41,917 bases of DNA from Streptomyces silaceus (GTDB lineage Bacteria; Actinomycetota; Actinomycetes; Streptomycetales; Streptomycetaceae). The DNA lies in the NCBI RefSeq assembly GCF_001419745.1, contig NZ_LIRJ01000135.1, positions 1 through 41,917 on the forward strand, in the 5' to 3' direction. This document shows, one piece after another, positions 25,941 to 33,159 of the stretch. Made by a program: the position numbers and the translations under genes. Under the pieces are notes generated by a model, which had not been told where the DNA came from, did no database searches, and was given only the letters and a program-made list of their open reading frames with translations. Positions within the stretch are counted from its first letter, which is position 1; every line of letters begins with the position of its first letter.

Positions 25941-27284
25941 GTGAACACCGAACACACCGCGGACGCCGACGAGTTCGCCCTGCCCCTGTCGCGGCAGGCG
26001 AACGAGCGGCTGCACGACCTCATCCCCGGGGGCGCGCACACGTACGCCAAGGGCGACGACCAGTACCCGCAGGACCTCGCCCCGGTCATCAGCCACGGCC
26101 GCGGCGCCCATGTGTGGGACATCGAGGGCAACCGCTACATCGAGTACGGCTCCGGTCTGCGGTCGGTCAGTCTCGGTCACGCCCACCCGCGCGTGACCGA
26201 GGCGGTGCGGCGGGAGATCGGCCGGGGCAGCAACTTCGTCCGGCCCTCGATCGTGGAGGTCGAGGCGGCGGAGCGCTTCCTGGCCACGGTGCCGACCGCC
26301 GAGATGGTGAAGTTCGCGAAGAACGGCTCCGACGCCACCACCGCCGCGGTGCGTCTCGCCCGCGCCGCCACCGGGCGCCAGCGAGTGGCCCTCTGCGCCG
26401 ACCACCCGTTCTTCTCCGTCGACGACTGGTTCATCGGCACCACGCCGATGTCCGCGGGCATCCCGGCGTCGACCAACGAGCTGACCGTGGCGTTCCCTTA
26501 CGGCGACCTGGCCGCCACGGAGGAGCTGCTCGACCGGCACGAGGGCGAGATCGCCTGCCTGATCCTCGAAGCGGCCACGCACACGGAGCCGCCGCCCGGC
26601 TACCTCGCGGGCCTGCGGGACCTGGCCGACCGGCACGGCTGCGTCCTGATCTTCGACGAGATGATCACCGGCTTCCGCTGGTCCGAGGCGGGCGCCCAGG
26701 GCCTGTACGGCGTCGTCCCCGACCTCTCCACGTTCGGCAAGGCGCTCGGCAACGGCTTCGCCGTCTCCGCGCTGGCCGGGCGCCGCGACCTGATGGAGCG
26801 GGGCGGGCTGCGCCACTCCGGCGAGCGGGTGTTCCTGCTGTCCACCACGCACGGCGCGGAGACGCACTCCCTGGCCGCCGCGATGGCCGTGCAGACCACC
26901 TACGTCGAGGAGGGCGTCACCGCGCGGCTGCACGCCCTCGGCGAGCGGCTGGCCGCCGGGGTCCGCGAGGCCGCGGCGGGCATGGGCGTCGGCGAGCACG
27001 TCGTCGTCCGGGGCCGGGCCAGCAACCTGGTCTTCGCCACGCTCGACGGGGACGGCCGGCCGTCCCAGCAGTACCGCACGCTGTTCCTGCGCCGGCTCCT
27101 CGCGGGCGGGGTGCTCGCTCCGTCGTTCGTGGTGAGCAGCGCGCTCGACGAGTCCGACATCGAGCACACCGTCGACGTGGTGGCCCAGGCCTGCGCGGTG
27201 TACCGGAAGGCACTCGACGCCGGTGATCCCACTCCGTGGCTGGCCGGGCGGCCGGTGAAGCCGGTCTTCCGCCGCCTGGCGTGA
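25941..27284 (+). CDS. Class III PLP aminotransferase (glutamate-1-semialdehyde aminomutase-like)
   Basis: A 447-residue fold-type I PLP enzyme. HAHPRVTEAV, FAKNGSDATTAAVRLARA, LIFDEMITGFRW and STFGKALGNGFAVSAL are the class III signatures; Lys267 is the PLP-binding lysine. Although the family includes HemL, the setting at the end of a sugar cassette makes transamination of a keto sugar or a related non-haem role likelier. Most sugar aminotransferases belong to the DegT/DnrJ/EryC1 family, so a class III member is unusual. GTG 25941 lies 7 bp after the RmlC-like stop with only a weak purine stretch upstream. It is the last gene of the operon and faces a convergent gene; a strong stem-loop follows. 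Confidence 0.88.
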   Translation: MNTEHTADADEFALPLSRQANERLHDLIPGGAHTYAKGDDQYPQDLAPVISHGRGAHVWDIEGNRYIEYGSGLRSVSLGHAHPRVTEAVRREIGRGSNFVRPSIVEVEAAERFLATVPTAEMVKFAKNGSDATTAAVRLARAATGRQRVALCADHPFFSVDDWFIGTTPMSAGIPASTNELTVAFPYGDLAATEELLDRHEGEIACLILEAATHTEPPPGYLAGLRDLADRHGCVLIFDEMITGFRWSEAGAQGLYGVVPDLSTFGKALGNGFAVSALAGRRDLMERGGLRHSGERVFLLSTTHGAETHSLAAAMAVQTTYVEEGVTARLHALGERLAAGVREAAAGMGVGEHVVVRGRASNLVFATLDGDGRPSQQYRTLFLRRLLAGGVLAPSFVVSSALDESDIEHTVDVVAQACAVYRKALDAGDPTPWLAGRPVKPVFRRLA

Positions 27285-27306
27285 TGCCGCGTGAGGTGAC
27301 GTGACG

Positions 27307-28065
27307 TCAGTGGGGTTGCCGCTGACCGGAGTCGGCCGTGCGAGCGGCCCTCCGGTCGGCCGCCCGGTCGACCAGCCACGCGGTCGCCGGGACCACGGCC
27401 AGCGCGGTGCACCAGCCGCCGAGGACGTCGGTCGGGTAGTGCGCGCCCAGGGCGACCTGCGCCCAGCCCATGACGGCGCCGGCGGCCAGCGCGGCGGCGA
27501 GCACGAGTGACGTGCCCGCCGCTCTGCCGAGGCCGAGGCGGCCGGTCGCGAGCAGCGCCGCCATGAGGGCGAGCGCGGTGAGGAAGGCGGTGTGCCCGCT
27601 CGGGTAGGACAAGTTGTCGTCGCCGTGGATGGTGCGCCCCACAAGGGACTTGATCACCGTCGCCGTGCCGACGGTCGTGCCGACACCGGCCACGACGAAA
27701 ACCGCCGCACGAGGGCACCGGAGCAGCAGGCAGCCCGTCACGACGGCCGCGATCAGCAACGCAGCCCCGAGGGGCTCTCCGAGAAAGTCCGTGACCAGGG
27801 CGACGGGCCGCCACGGCGGCCCCACGCTGTCCGCCGTCGGATCGACGACCCACCGGTCCACCCTGCCGGGCTCGCCGTGTCCGGCGTACATGACGCCGAT
27901 CGCGACGACCACCAGAGCGGCGAGGACCGCGATCACCCCGAACCACACCCGCAGGGGCGGGGGCAGCACGGCGGGTGCGGGCCCGCCGGTCACCCGCCCA
28001 CCGGCACGTCGTCCCGGGACTGGTCTCGGCCGACTTCCGGCACCGCTCCGGCCAGGCGATCCCAC
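27307..28065 (-). CDS. PAP2-superfamily membrane phosphatase
   Basis: A 252-residue membrane protein with about six hydrophobic segments. The phosphatase motifs are K139-SLVGR144, SYPSGHTAF with PSGH at 155-158, and GAHYPTDVLGG with His209 and Asp213; the usual Ser-Arg before the third motif is Ala-Gln. Such enzymes remove phosphate from membrane lipids, and one attractive role beside a polysaccharide cluster is recycling undecaprenyl pyrophosphate; other lipid phosphates are equally possible. GTG 28065 is supported by GGGGAGGG at 28071-28078 on the complement; a GTG at 27993 would drop the basic 24-residue start. It converges on the operon with 22 bp between stops. Confidence 0.87.
   Translation of the reverse strand: MGSPGRSGAGSRPRPVPGRRAGGRVTGGPAPAVLPPPLRVWFGVIAVLAALVVVAIGVMYAGHGEPGRVDRWVVDPTADSVGPPWRPVALVTDFLGEPLGAALLIAAVVTGCLLLRCPRAAVFVVAGVGTTVGTATVIKSLVGRTIHGDDNLSYPSGHTAFLTALALMAALLATGRLGLGRAAGTSLVLAAALAAGAVMGWAQVALGAHYPTDVLGGWCTALAVVPATAWLVDRAADRRAARTADSGQRQPH
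27324..27357 (+). terminator. Stem-loop ending the polysaccharide operon
   Basis: GACCGGAG (27324-27331) pairs with CTCCGGTC (27350-27357), and inside it GGCCG (27334-27338) pairs with CGGCC (27345-27349) across a 6-nt loop, giving a 13-bp stem with a 2-nt bulge. It lies 40 bp after the last + strand stop, inside the 3' end of the convergent PAP2 gene. No T tract follows, which is usual for actinomycete terminators. It could also form in RNA from the other strand. Confidence 0.55.
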
Positions 28066-28159
28066 GCGAGCCCTCCCCGTCGTGTCCGGCCCACTCGGCC
28101 TCGGCCTGTCACCCTAACCGGCCGTCCGGCCGCGGCGCACCGCCGCCCAACGGCCGGAT

Positions 28160-29053
28160 CTACCCGGCCACTTCAGGATGGCTCTGCCCCTGGGAAAGAC
28201 CGCGCGGGATCCGGGCGTCGGTGCCCAGCGCCGTGCGCAGGAGCGTGCCGAACGCGGCGGGGTGCGTCGTCAGGCCGGTGTGTCCGCCGGGGAAGTGGTG
28301 GGGCCGCCCGCCGAGGCGTTCGGCGAGGAACGCGGCGGAACGGTAGGGGAGTTCACCGGAGGATTCCTGGCCGCAGGCGATCACCAGCCGGTCCGAGACG
28401 GCCCGCAGGCGGGGGACGTCCGGGGCGTAGGACATGAAGCGCGGCACGATGCTCCCGACGAAGTACGGCAGGTTGGCCATCGTCCGCTCGGCGCGCGCCG
28501 CGGCCTGCGGCGGCAGCGTGAGGCGGGCGGGCGGCTCGGTCGTGTCGCCCTCCTTCTTCAGCCCGGCGGCGAACACGGTCATCGCCGGCATCAGCCCCTC
28601 CGCGCGGAGCGTCTCCCGCACGCGGGCGAGGAACGCCCGGTGGTCGGCGGCGTCCGGCAGCACCTCCACGACCGGCGGCTCGTGCACCACCACGCGTGCG
28701 AGACGCTCGGGGTGGGCGGTGAGCAGGTGCAGCGCGGCGATCGCGCCCGAACTGGCACCGAAGACCTTCGCGGGCGCGTCCGGTGAGAGGAGTTCCAGGA
28801 TCCGCAGCGCGTCGTCGGCGTGCTCGGCGACGTGCTGCTCGGCCGTGGGGTCGTCCAGCGGGCTGCGCGACATGCCGCGCGGGTCGTAGCTCACGACGGT
28901 GTGGTCGGCGGCCAGGTCGTCGGCGATGCCGTCGAAGGAGGCCGCGTCGCCCGCCCCGCCGGGGACGAGCAGCAGGAGCGGGCCGTGGCCGCGCACCTCG
29001 TAGTGCAGGGTCGCGCCGGGTACGCGCAGCGTGCCGGTGGCCGGGGTGGTCAT
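28160..29053 (-). CDS. Alpha/beta-fold hydrolase
   Basis: A 297-residue single-domain hydrolase. LLLLVPGGAGD forms the oxyanion strand-turn, VVSYDPRGMSRSP the region after strand 4, and FGASSGAIAALHL carries the nucleophile elbow with Ser101. His258 in FPGGHTGL is the likely catalytic histidine, and an aspartate in the preceding strand region would complete the triad. No signal peptide, so it is cytoplasmic. The natural substrate is unknown. It is translated with the TetR regulator upstream: ATG 29053 overlaps the TetR stop by 4 bp, with AAGGAGA upstream of the start. The hydrolase is therefore probably controlled by that regulator and by the operators at 29658-29714. Confidence 0.88.
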   Translation of the reverse strand: MTTPATGTLRVPGATLHYEVRGHGPLLLLVPGGAGDAASFDGIADDLAADHTVVSYDPRGMSRSPLDDPTAEQHVAEHADDALRILELLSPDAPAKVFGASSGAIAALHLLTAHPERLARVVVHEPPVVEVLPDAADHRAFLARVRETLRAEGLMPAMTVFAAGLKKEGDTTEPPARLTLPPQAAARAERTMANLPYFVGSIVPRFMSYAPDVPRLRAVSDRLVIACGQESSGELPYRSAAFLAERLGGRPHHFPGGHTGLTTHPAAFGTLLRTALGTDARIPRGLSQGQSHPEVAG

Positions 29054-29643
29054 GCGGGGTCTCCTTCTCGGGACGTGGGCCAGTGCTCCAGGAGGGTGTG
29101 GAGCGCGTCGAGGGCGCGGGTCCAGGACTGCTGAGGCGTGCGCGCGTGCGCGAATCCGCCGGTGGCCTCCAGGGCGACGAACCCGTGGAACGTGCTGCGC
29201 AGCAGCCGGACCGCGTCGGTCAGGTCGGGCTCGTCGAGGCCGTAGCCGCGCAGCATGCCGTAGGTCAGCTCGACCGCACGGCGCGGTCCGGCCGCCTGTG
29301 CCACGAGGTCGGGGTCGATCCGGATCGACGCCTGTGTCGCCGCGTAGCGGCCCGGGTGCTCATGGGCGTACGCGCGCCAGGCGTTCGCGAACGCCACCAG
29401 CGCGTCCTTGCCCGCCTGTCCGGCGGTCGCCTCCGCGATGCGGATGGTCTTCTCGTCCGCGGCGAGCAGCGCGATCCGTCCGCGCAGATCCTCCAGGCCG
29501 CGTACGTGCGCGTAGAGGCTGGCGTCCTTCACGCCGAGCCGCCGCGCCACCTGCGCCATGGTCACCCGGTCGAACCCGACCTCGTCCGCCTGCTCCGCCC
29601 CGGCGGCCGTCACCCGCTCCGCCGTCAGTCCGGCCCGTGCCAT
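29050..29643 (-). CDS. TetR/AcrR-family transcriptional regulator (WHG-domain type)
   Basis: A 197-residue protein. The N-terminal helix-turn-helix covers about residues 8-55 (VTMAQVARRLGVKDASLYAH is the core). The C-terminal ligand domain contains TFHGFVALEATGGF, matching the WHG signature of one TetR subgroup. It should repress its own operon with the alpha/beta hydrolase and perhaps the divergent LysR gene. GGAGGAGAG lies 5-12 nt upstream of ATG 29643. Fifteen bases beyond the start begin three regularly spaced CTAGGG near-palindromes, the obvious candidate operators. The inducing ligand is unknown; a hydrolase substrate or product is a reasonable guess. Confidence 0.9.
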   Translation of the reverse strand: MARAGLTAERVTAAGAEQADEVGFDRVTMAQVARRLGVKDASLYAHVRGLEDLRGRIALLAADEKTIRIAEATAGQAGKDALVAFANAWRAYAHEHPGRYAATQASIRIDPDLVAQAAGPRRAVELTYGMLRGYGLDEPDLTDAVRLLRSTFHGFVALEATGGFAHARTPQQSWTRALDALHTLLEHWPTSREGDPA

Positions 29644-29657
29644 GCGCTCTCCTCCGA

Positions 29658-29714
29658 AACTAGGGCCCCTAGGTTTTGTCTAGGGAGCTTAGATTATGCC
29701 TAGGGGCCCTAGTT
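29658..29714. promoter_or_regulatory. Three phased near-palindromic operators in the TetR-LysR divergent promoter
   Basis: CTAGGGCCCCTAG (29660-29672), CTAGGGAGCTTAG (29680-29692) and CTAGGGGCCCTAG (29700-29712) start exactly 20 bp apart. The outer two extend to a perfect 16-bp inverted repeat, AACTAGGGCCCCTAGG (29658-29673) against its complement (29699-29714). A -10-like CATAAT for the TetR direction lies at 29693-29698 on the complement, between the second and third boxes. The layout suits cooperative binding of a TetR dimer on one face of the helix, repressing leftward and possibly rightward transcription. Confidence 0.75.
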
Positions 29715-29751
29715 CTGCGAGCGGGTTTCCCGGCCGGGTGAGAATCGGTGC

Positions 29752-30651
29752 ATGGATGTCCGGCAGCTGGAGTACTTCCTGGCGATCGTGGATCACGGCG
29801 GGTTCAACCGGGCGGCGACCGCCCTGTACCTGTCGCAGCCCTCGCTGTCCCAGGCCGTCCGGGCGCTGGAGCGCGATCTGGGCAGCGACCTGTTCCACCG
29901 CATCGGGCGGCGGGCCGTGCTCACCGAGGCGGGGCGGGCGCTGATCGAGCCGGCACGGGCCGCCGTGCGCGGTCTGGAGACGGCGCGGGCCAGCGTCGAG
30001 GCCGTACGTGAGCTGCGCTCGGGGCGCCTCGACGTCGCCGCGATGCCCTCGCAGGCGGTCGAGCCGCTGACGACGATGATCCGGTCCTTCCACGCCCGCC
30101 ACCCGGACGTGTCCGTCTCCATCAAGGCGGCCTTCACCGCGCGGGACGTCGTCGACATGGTCCGCACGGGCGCCGCGGAGCTGGGTCTCCTCGCCGCCTC
30201 GGGGCCGCTCCCGGACAAGGAGGTCGTCGTCCATCCGGTCGGCGAGCAGCGCTTCGTGCTCGTCGTGCCGCCGGACGGGCCGTTCGCCTCACGGACGGCC
30301 GTCACCTGCGAGGAACTGGCGGGGCAGCGACTGATCGTCGGCCAGCGCGGCACCGGGATGCGGGCCTATGCGGACGGCCTCCTGGAGCGCGGCATCGCGT
30401 TCAAGGTCGCCGCCGAGACCGAGCACCGGGTCGCGATCCTGCCGCTGGTGCTCGCGGGGGTGGGGCTCGCCGTGGTGACGGACTCCTGGCGCACGACGGC
30501 CGAACGGGTCGGCGCGCGCGTCCTGGACATCGAGCCCGAGACCCGTCTCGGCATCGCCCTGGTCAGCCGCCGCGGGCTGCTCTCACCGGCCGCCGAGGCG
30601 TTCCTCGCGGATGGCCCCGGAGCCCGGGACGACAGCCGAGGGGACGACTGA
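29752..30651 (+). CDS. LysR-family transcriptional regulator
   Basis: A 299-residue LTTR. The N-terminal winged helix-turn-helix starts MDVRQLEYFLAIVDHGGFNR and contains TALYLSQPSLSQAVRALERD and LFHRIGRRAVLTEAG. The effector-binding domain spans about residues 90-290. It lies 72 bp upstream of a tartrate/malate-type dehydrogenase and a C4-dicarboxylate transporter on the same strand, so it is probably their activator, with a hydroxy-dicarboxylate as effector (inference). It is divergent from the TetR gene and shares the intergenic region that carries the CTAGGG boxes. GGGTGAG at about 29736-29742 is a plausible ribosome binding site for ATG 29752. Confidence 0.9.
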   Translation: MDVRQLEYFLAIVDHGGFNRAATALYLSQPSLSQAVRALERDLGSDLFHRIGRRAVLTEAGRALIEPARAAVRGLETARASVEAVRELRSGRLDVAAMPSQAVEPLTTMIRSFHARHPDVSVSIKAAFTARDVVDMVRTGAAELGLLAASGPLPDKEVVVHPVGEQRFVLVVPPDGPFASRTAVTCEELAGQRLIVGQRGTGMRAYADGLLERGIAFKVAAETEHRVAILPLVLAGVGLAVVTDSWRTTAERVGARVLDIEPETRLGIALVSRRGLLSPAAEAFLADGPGARDDSRGDD

Positions 30652-30680
30652 AAGGCCCCGCCTATCAGGCACATCACCAG

Positions 30681-30695
30681 CGCGTCTTGGACGCG
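30681..30695. promoter_or_regulatory. Palindrome between the LysR gene and its presumed target operon
   Basis: CGCGTC (30681-30686) and GACGCG (30690-30695) are a perfect 6-bp inverted repeat around TTG, 29 bp before the dehydrogenase start. It could be a LysR binding site, or chance in GC-rich DNA. No convincing -35/-10 pair is seen in this 72-bp gap. Confidence 0.3.
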
Positions 30696-30723
30696 TGAAC
30701 GCGGCCGTTGCTGGAATCGACGC

Positions 30724-31779
30724 ATGACGAACCACCACATCGCGCTGATCCCCGGCGACGGCATCGGGACCGAGGTGCTGCCGCCCGCCCGGCAGGTCCT
30801 TGAGGCCGTGGGCGAGCGCCACGGCATCACCTTCGCCTTCACCGCGTACGACTGGTCCTGCGCACGGCATCTGCGGGAGGGCGCGATGATGCCCGACGAC
30901 GGCCTCGACCTGCTGCGGGACAAGGACGCGATCCTGCTCGGCGCCGTCGGCCACCCGGGCGTCCCCGACCACGTCTCCCTGTGGGGTCTGCTGATACCGA
31001 TCCGCCGCGGCTTCCGGCAGTACGTCAACCTGCGGCCGATCCGCGTCTTCGAGGGCCTGGACAGCCCGCTGCGGTCCGCGGCCGCGGGCGACGTCGACCT
31101 CGTCGTCGTACGCGAGAACGTCGAGGGCGAGTACAGCGAGATCGGCGGTCGGCTGAACCGGGGGTTCCCGGAGGAAATGGCCGTCCAGGAAGCCGTGTTC
31201 ACCCGGGCCGGGGTGACCCGCGTCCTGGAGTACGCCTTCGCGCTGGCCGGGCGCAGGCAGGGGCGGCTGACCTCGGCGACCAAGTCGAACGGCATCGTGC
31301 ACACGCTGCCCTTCTGGGACGAGCTGGTCGCCGAACGCGGCGCCGCGCACCCGGAGGTGACGTGGGATCAGGAGCACATCGACGCGCTGGCCGCCAAGTT
31401 CGTCCTCGACCCCGCCCGCTTCGACGTGGTCGTCGCCTCCAACCTCTTCGGCGACATCCTCAGCGACCTGGCCGCCGCCGTCGCCGGGGCCATCGGCATC
31501 GCCCCGTCCGCCAATCTCAACCCGGAGCGGGAGTTCCCCTCCATGTTCGAGCCCGTCCACGGCTCCGCGCCCGACATCGCGGGGCGCGGCATCGCCAACC
31601 CGATGGGCGCCATCTGGTCGGCCGCCCTGATGCTCGGCCACCTCGGGCACCCCGGCGCCGCCGCGGCCGTCACCGACGCGCTCTCCTCGGTCCTCGCCAC
31701 GACCGACGTCCGCACCCCGGACCTCGGCGGCACCGCGACCACCGCCGAGTTCACCGACAAGGTGCTCGAACTGCTCTGA
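30724..31779 (+). CDS. Tartrate/D-malate-type dehydrogenase (isocitrate-isopropylmalate dehydrogenase family)
   Basis: A 351-residue beta-decarboxylating dehydrogenase. IALIPGDGIGTEVLPPA is the family N-terminus. RENVEGEYSEIGG has the conserved Tyr, TSATKSNGIVH the catalytic Lys, and ASNLFGDILSDLAAAVAG the metal-binding aspartates; EPVHGSAPDIAGRG is the cofactor-side loop. The close match in length and in the YVNLRPIRVFEG block is to tartrate dehydrogenase/decarboxylase and D-malate dehydrogenase (TtuC/DmlA) rather than LeuB or Icd. The reaction would be NAD+-dependent oxidation of D-malate to pyruvate, or of tartrate. The pairing with a DctA transporter 47 bp downstream and a LysR gene upstream supports dicarboxylate catabolism. 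Confidence 0.87.
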   Translation: MTNHHIALIPGDGIGTEVLPPARQVLEAVGERHGITFAFTAYDWSCARHLREGAMMPDDGLDLLRDKDAILLGAVGHPGVPDHVSLWGLLIPIRRGFRQYVNLRPIRVFEGLDSPLRSAAAGDVDLVVVRENVEGEYSEIGGRLNRGFPEEMAVQEAVFTRAGVTRVLEYAFALAGRRQGRLTSATKSNGIVHTLPFWDELVAERGAAHPEVTWDQEHIDALAAKFVLDPARFDVVVASNLFGDILSDLAAAVAGAIGIAPSANLNPEREFPSMFEPVHGSAPDIAGRGIANPMGAIWSAALMLGHLGHPGAAAAVTDALSSVLATTDVRTPDLGGTATTAEFTDKVLELL

Positions 31780-31826
31780 GCGTCCCGCGTCCCCGTTCCT
31801 CGACGAGGAGTAACAGGAGGTACGCC

Positions 31827-33146
31827 ATGGCAGCGCCGGCGTCCACGCCCACCGTGTCACCCCCGGACGGCACGCCGTCCCGGCCCTGGTACAGGCAGCT
31901 GTACTTCTGGGTCCTCACCGCCATCGCCGCCGGCATCCTGACCGGCTGGCTGTGGCCGTCGGCCGGCGTCGCCCTCGAACCGGTCGGCACCACCTTCGTC
32001 TCCGCCATCAAGATGCTGATCACCCCGATCGTCTTCCTGACGATCGTGGCGGGCATCGGCGGCGTGGACAGCCTCGCCCGCGTGGGGCGCGTGGGGCTGA
32101 AGTCCCTGGCGTACTTCCAGGCGGGCACGCTCGCGGCCCTCGTCGTCGGCCTGGTCGCGGTGAACGTCTTCCAGCCGGGCGCCGGGGTGCACGCCGACCC
32201 CGGCGACCTGCGGCTGGAGGGCGACGCCGCCCAGTACGTCGAGGACGGCAGGGACCAGAGCTGGTGGCACTTCCTCACGGACATCGTGCCCTCCAGCGCC
32301 GTCGGCGCCTTCGCCGAGGGCAACATCCTCCAAGTCATCTTCTTCTCGGTGCTGTTCGGCGTCGCCCTCAAGGCCGTCGGACCCGTCGGACAGCCCGTCG
32401 TCGAGGGCGTCAACCGGCTCGGCGCCGTCGTCTTCAAGATCCTGCACTTCATCATGCTGGCCGCCCCCGTCGGCGCCTTCGGGGCGATGGCGTACACCAT
32501 CGGCGAGTACGGCATCTCCACGCTCACCAGTCTCGGCCGGCTCATCGCGCTCTTCTACGGCACCTCGCTCTTCTTCGTCCTGGTCGTCCTCGGCTCGGTC
32601 ACCGCGCTCCTGCGGATCAACATCCTGCGGCTGCTGCGCCATCTGCGCGAGGAGTTCCTGATCGTGCTCGGCACGTCGTCCTCCGAGAGCGTGCTGCCCC
32701 GGCTGATGGCCAAGCTCGAAGGGCTCGGTGTACGCCGCGAGATCGTGGGCCTGACCGTGCCCACCGGCTACTCCTTCAACCTCGACGGCAGCTCCCTCTA
32801 TCTCTCCCTGGCCGCCGTCTACATCGCCCAGGCCACCGACACCCCGCTCGGCATCGGCCAGCAGCTGGGCCTGCTGGCCGTCATGATCCTGACCTCCAAG
32901 GGGTCGGGCGGCATCACCGGCGCGGGCTTCATCGCGCTGGCCGCCACCTTGACCACCGTGGGCACGGTCCCCGCCGCCGGCATCATGCTGATCTTCGGCA
33001 TCGACAAGTTCATGTCGGAGTGCCGTGCCCTGACCAACCTCGCGGGCAACAGCGTCGCCACGCTCGTCGTCGCCCGCTGGGAGGGCGTGCTCGACACCGA
33101 GCGGGTCAACCGGGTGCTGCGGGGCCGTGATCCGGCGGCGCGCTGA
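31827..33146 (+). CDS. dctA: C4-dicarboxylate:cation symporter DctA
   Basis: A 439-residue member of the dicarboxylate/amino acid:cation symporter family. IKMLITPIVFLTIVAGI, GRVGLKSLAYF, LGTSSSESVLPRL (serine-rich re-entrant loop), PTGYSFNLDGSSLYLSLA and GIDKFMSECRALTNLAGN are the transporter hallmarks and agree with DctA rather than GltP-type glutamate carriers. It imports succinate, fumarate or malate with protons or sodium. ATG 31827 has a perfect AGGAGG at 31815-31820; the longer upstream frame lies inside the dehydrogenase gene. It ends 13 bp before the stop of the convergent ankyrin gene. Co-transcription with the dehydrogenase is likely. Confidence 0.9.
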   Translation: MAAPASTPTVSPPDGTPSRPWYRQLYFWVLTAIAAGILTGWLWPSAGVALEPVGTTFVSAIKMLITPIVFLTIVAGIGGVDSLARVGRVGLKSLAYFQAGTLAALVVGLVAVNVFQPGAGVHADPGDLRLEGDAAQYVEDGRDQSWWHFLTDIVPSSAVGAFAEGNILQVIFFSVLFGVALKAVGPVGQPVVEGVNRLGAVVFKILHFIMLAAPVGAFGAMAYTIGEYGISTLTSLGRLIALFYGTSLFFVLVVLGSVTALLRINILRLLRHLREEFLIVLGTSSSESVLPRLMAKLEGLGVRREIVGLTVPTGYSFNLDGSSLYLSLAAVYIAQATDTPLGIGQQLGLLAVMILTSKGSGGITGAGFIALAATLTTVGTVPAAGIMLIFGIDKFMSECRALTNLAGNSVATLVVARWEGVLDTERVNRVLRGRDPAAR

Positions 33147-33159
33147 GGCCGAGCGGGTG

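Noticed and set aside
28119..28132. CGGCCG repeat between the PAP2 and hydrolase genes as a terminator
   Set aside because: The two arms are separated by only 2 nt, too short for a hairpin loop; probably simple GC-rich sequence.
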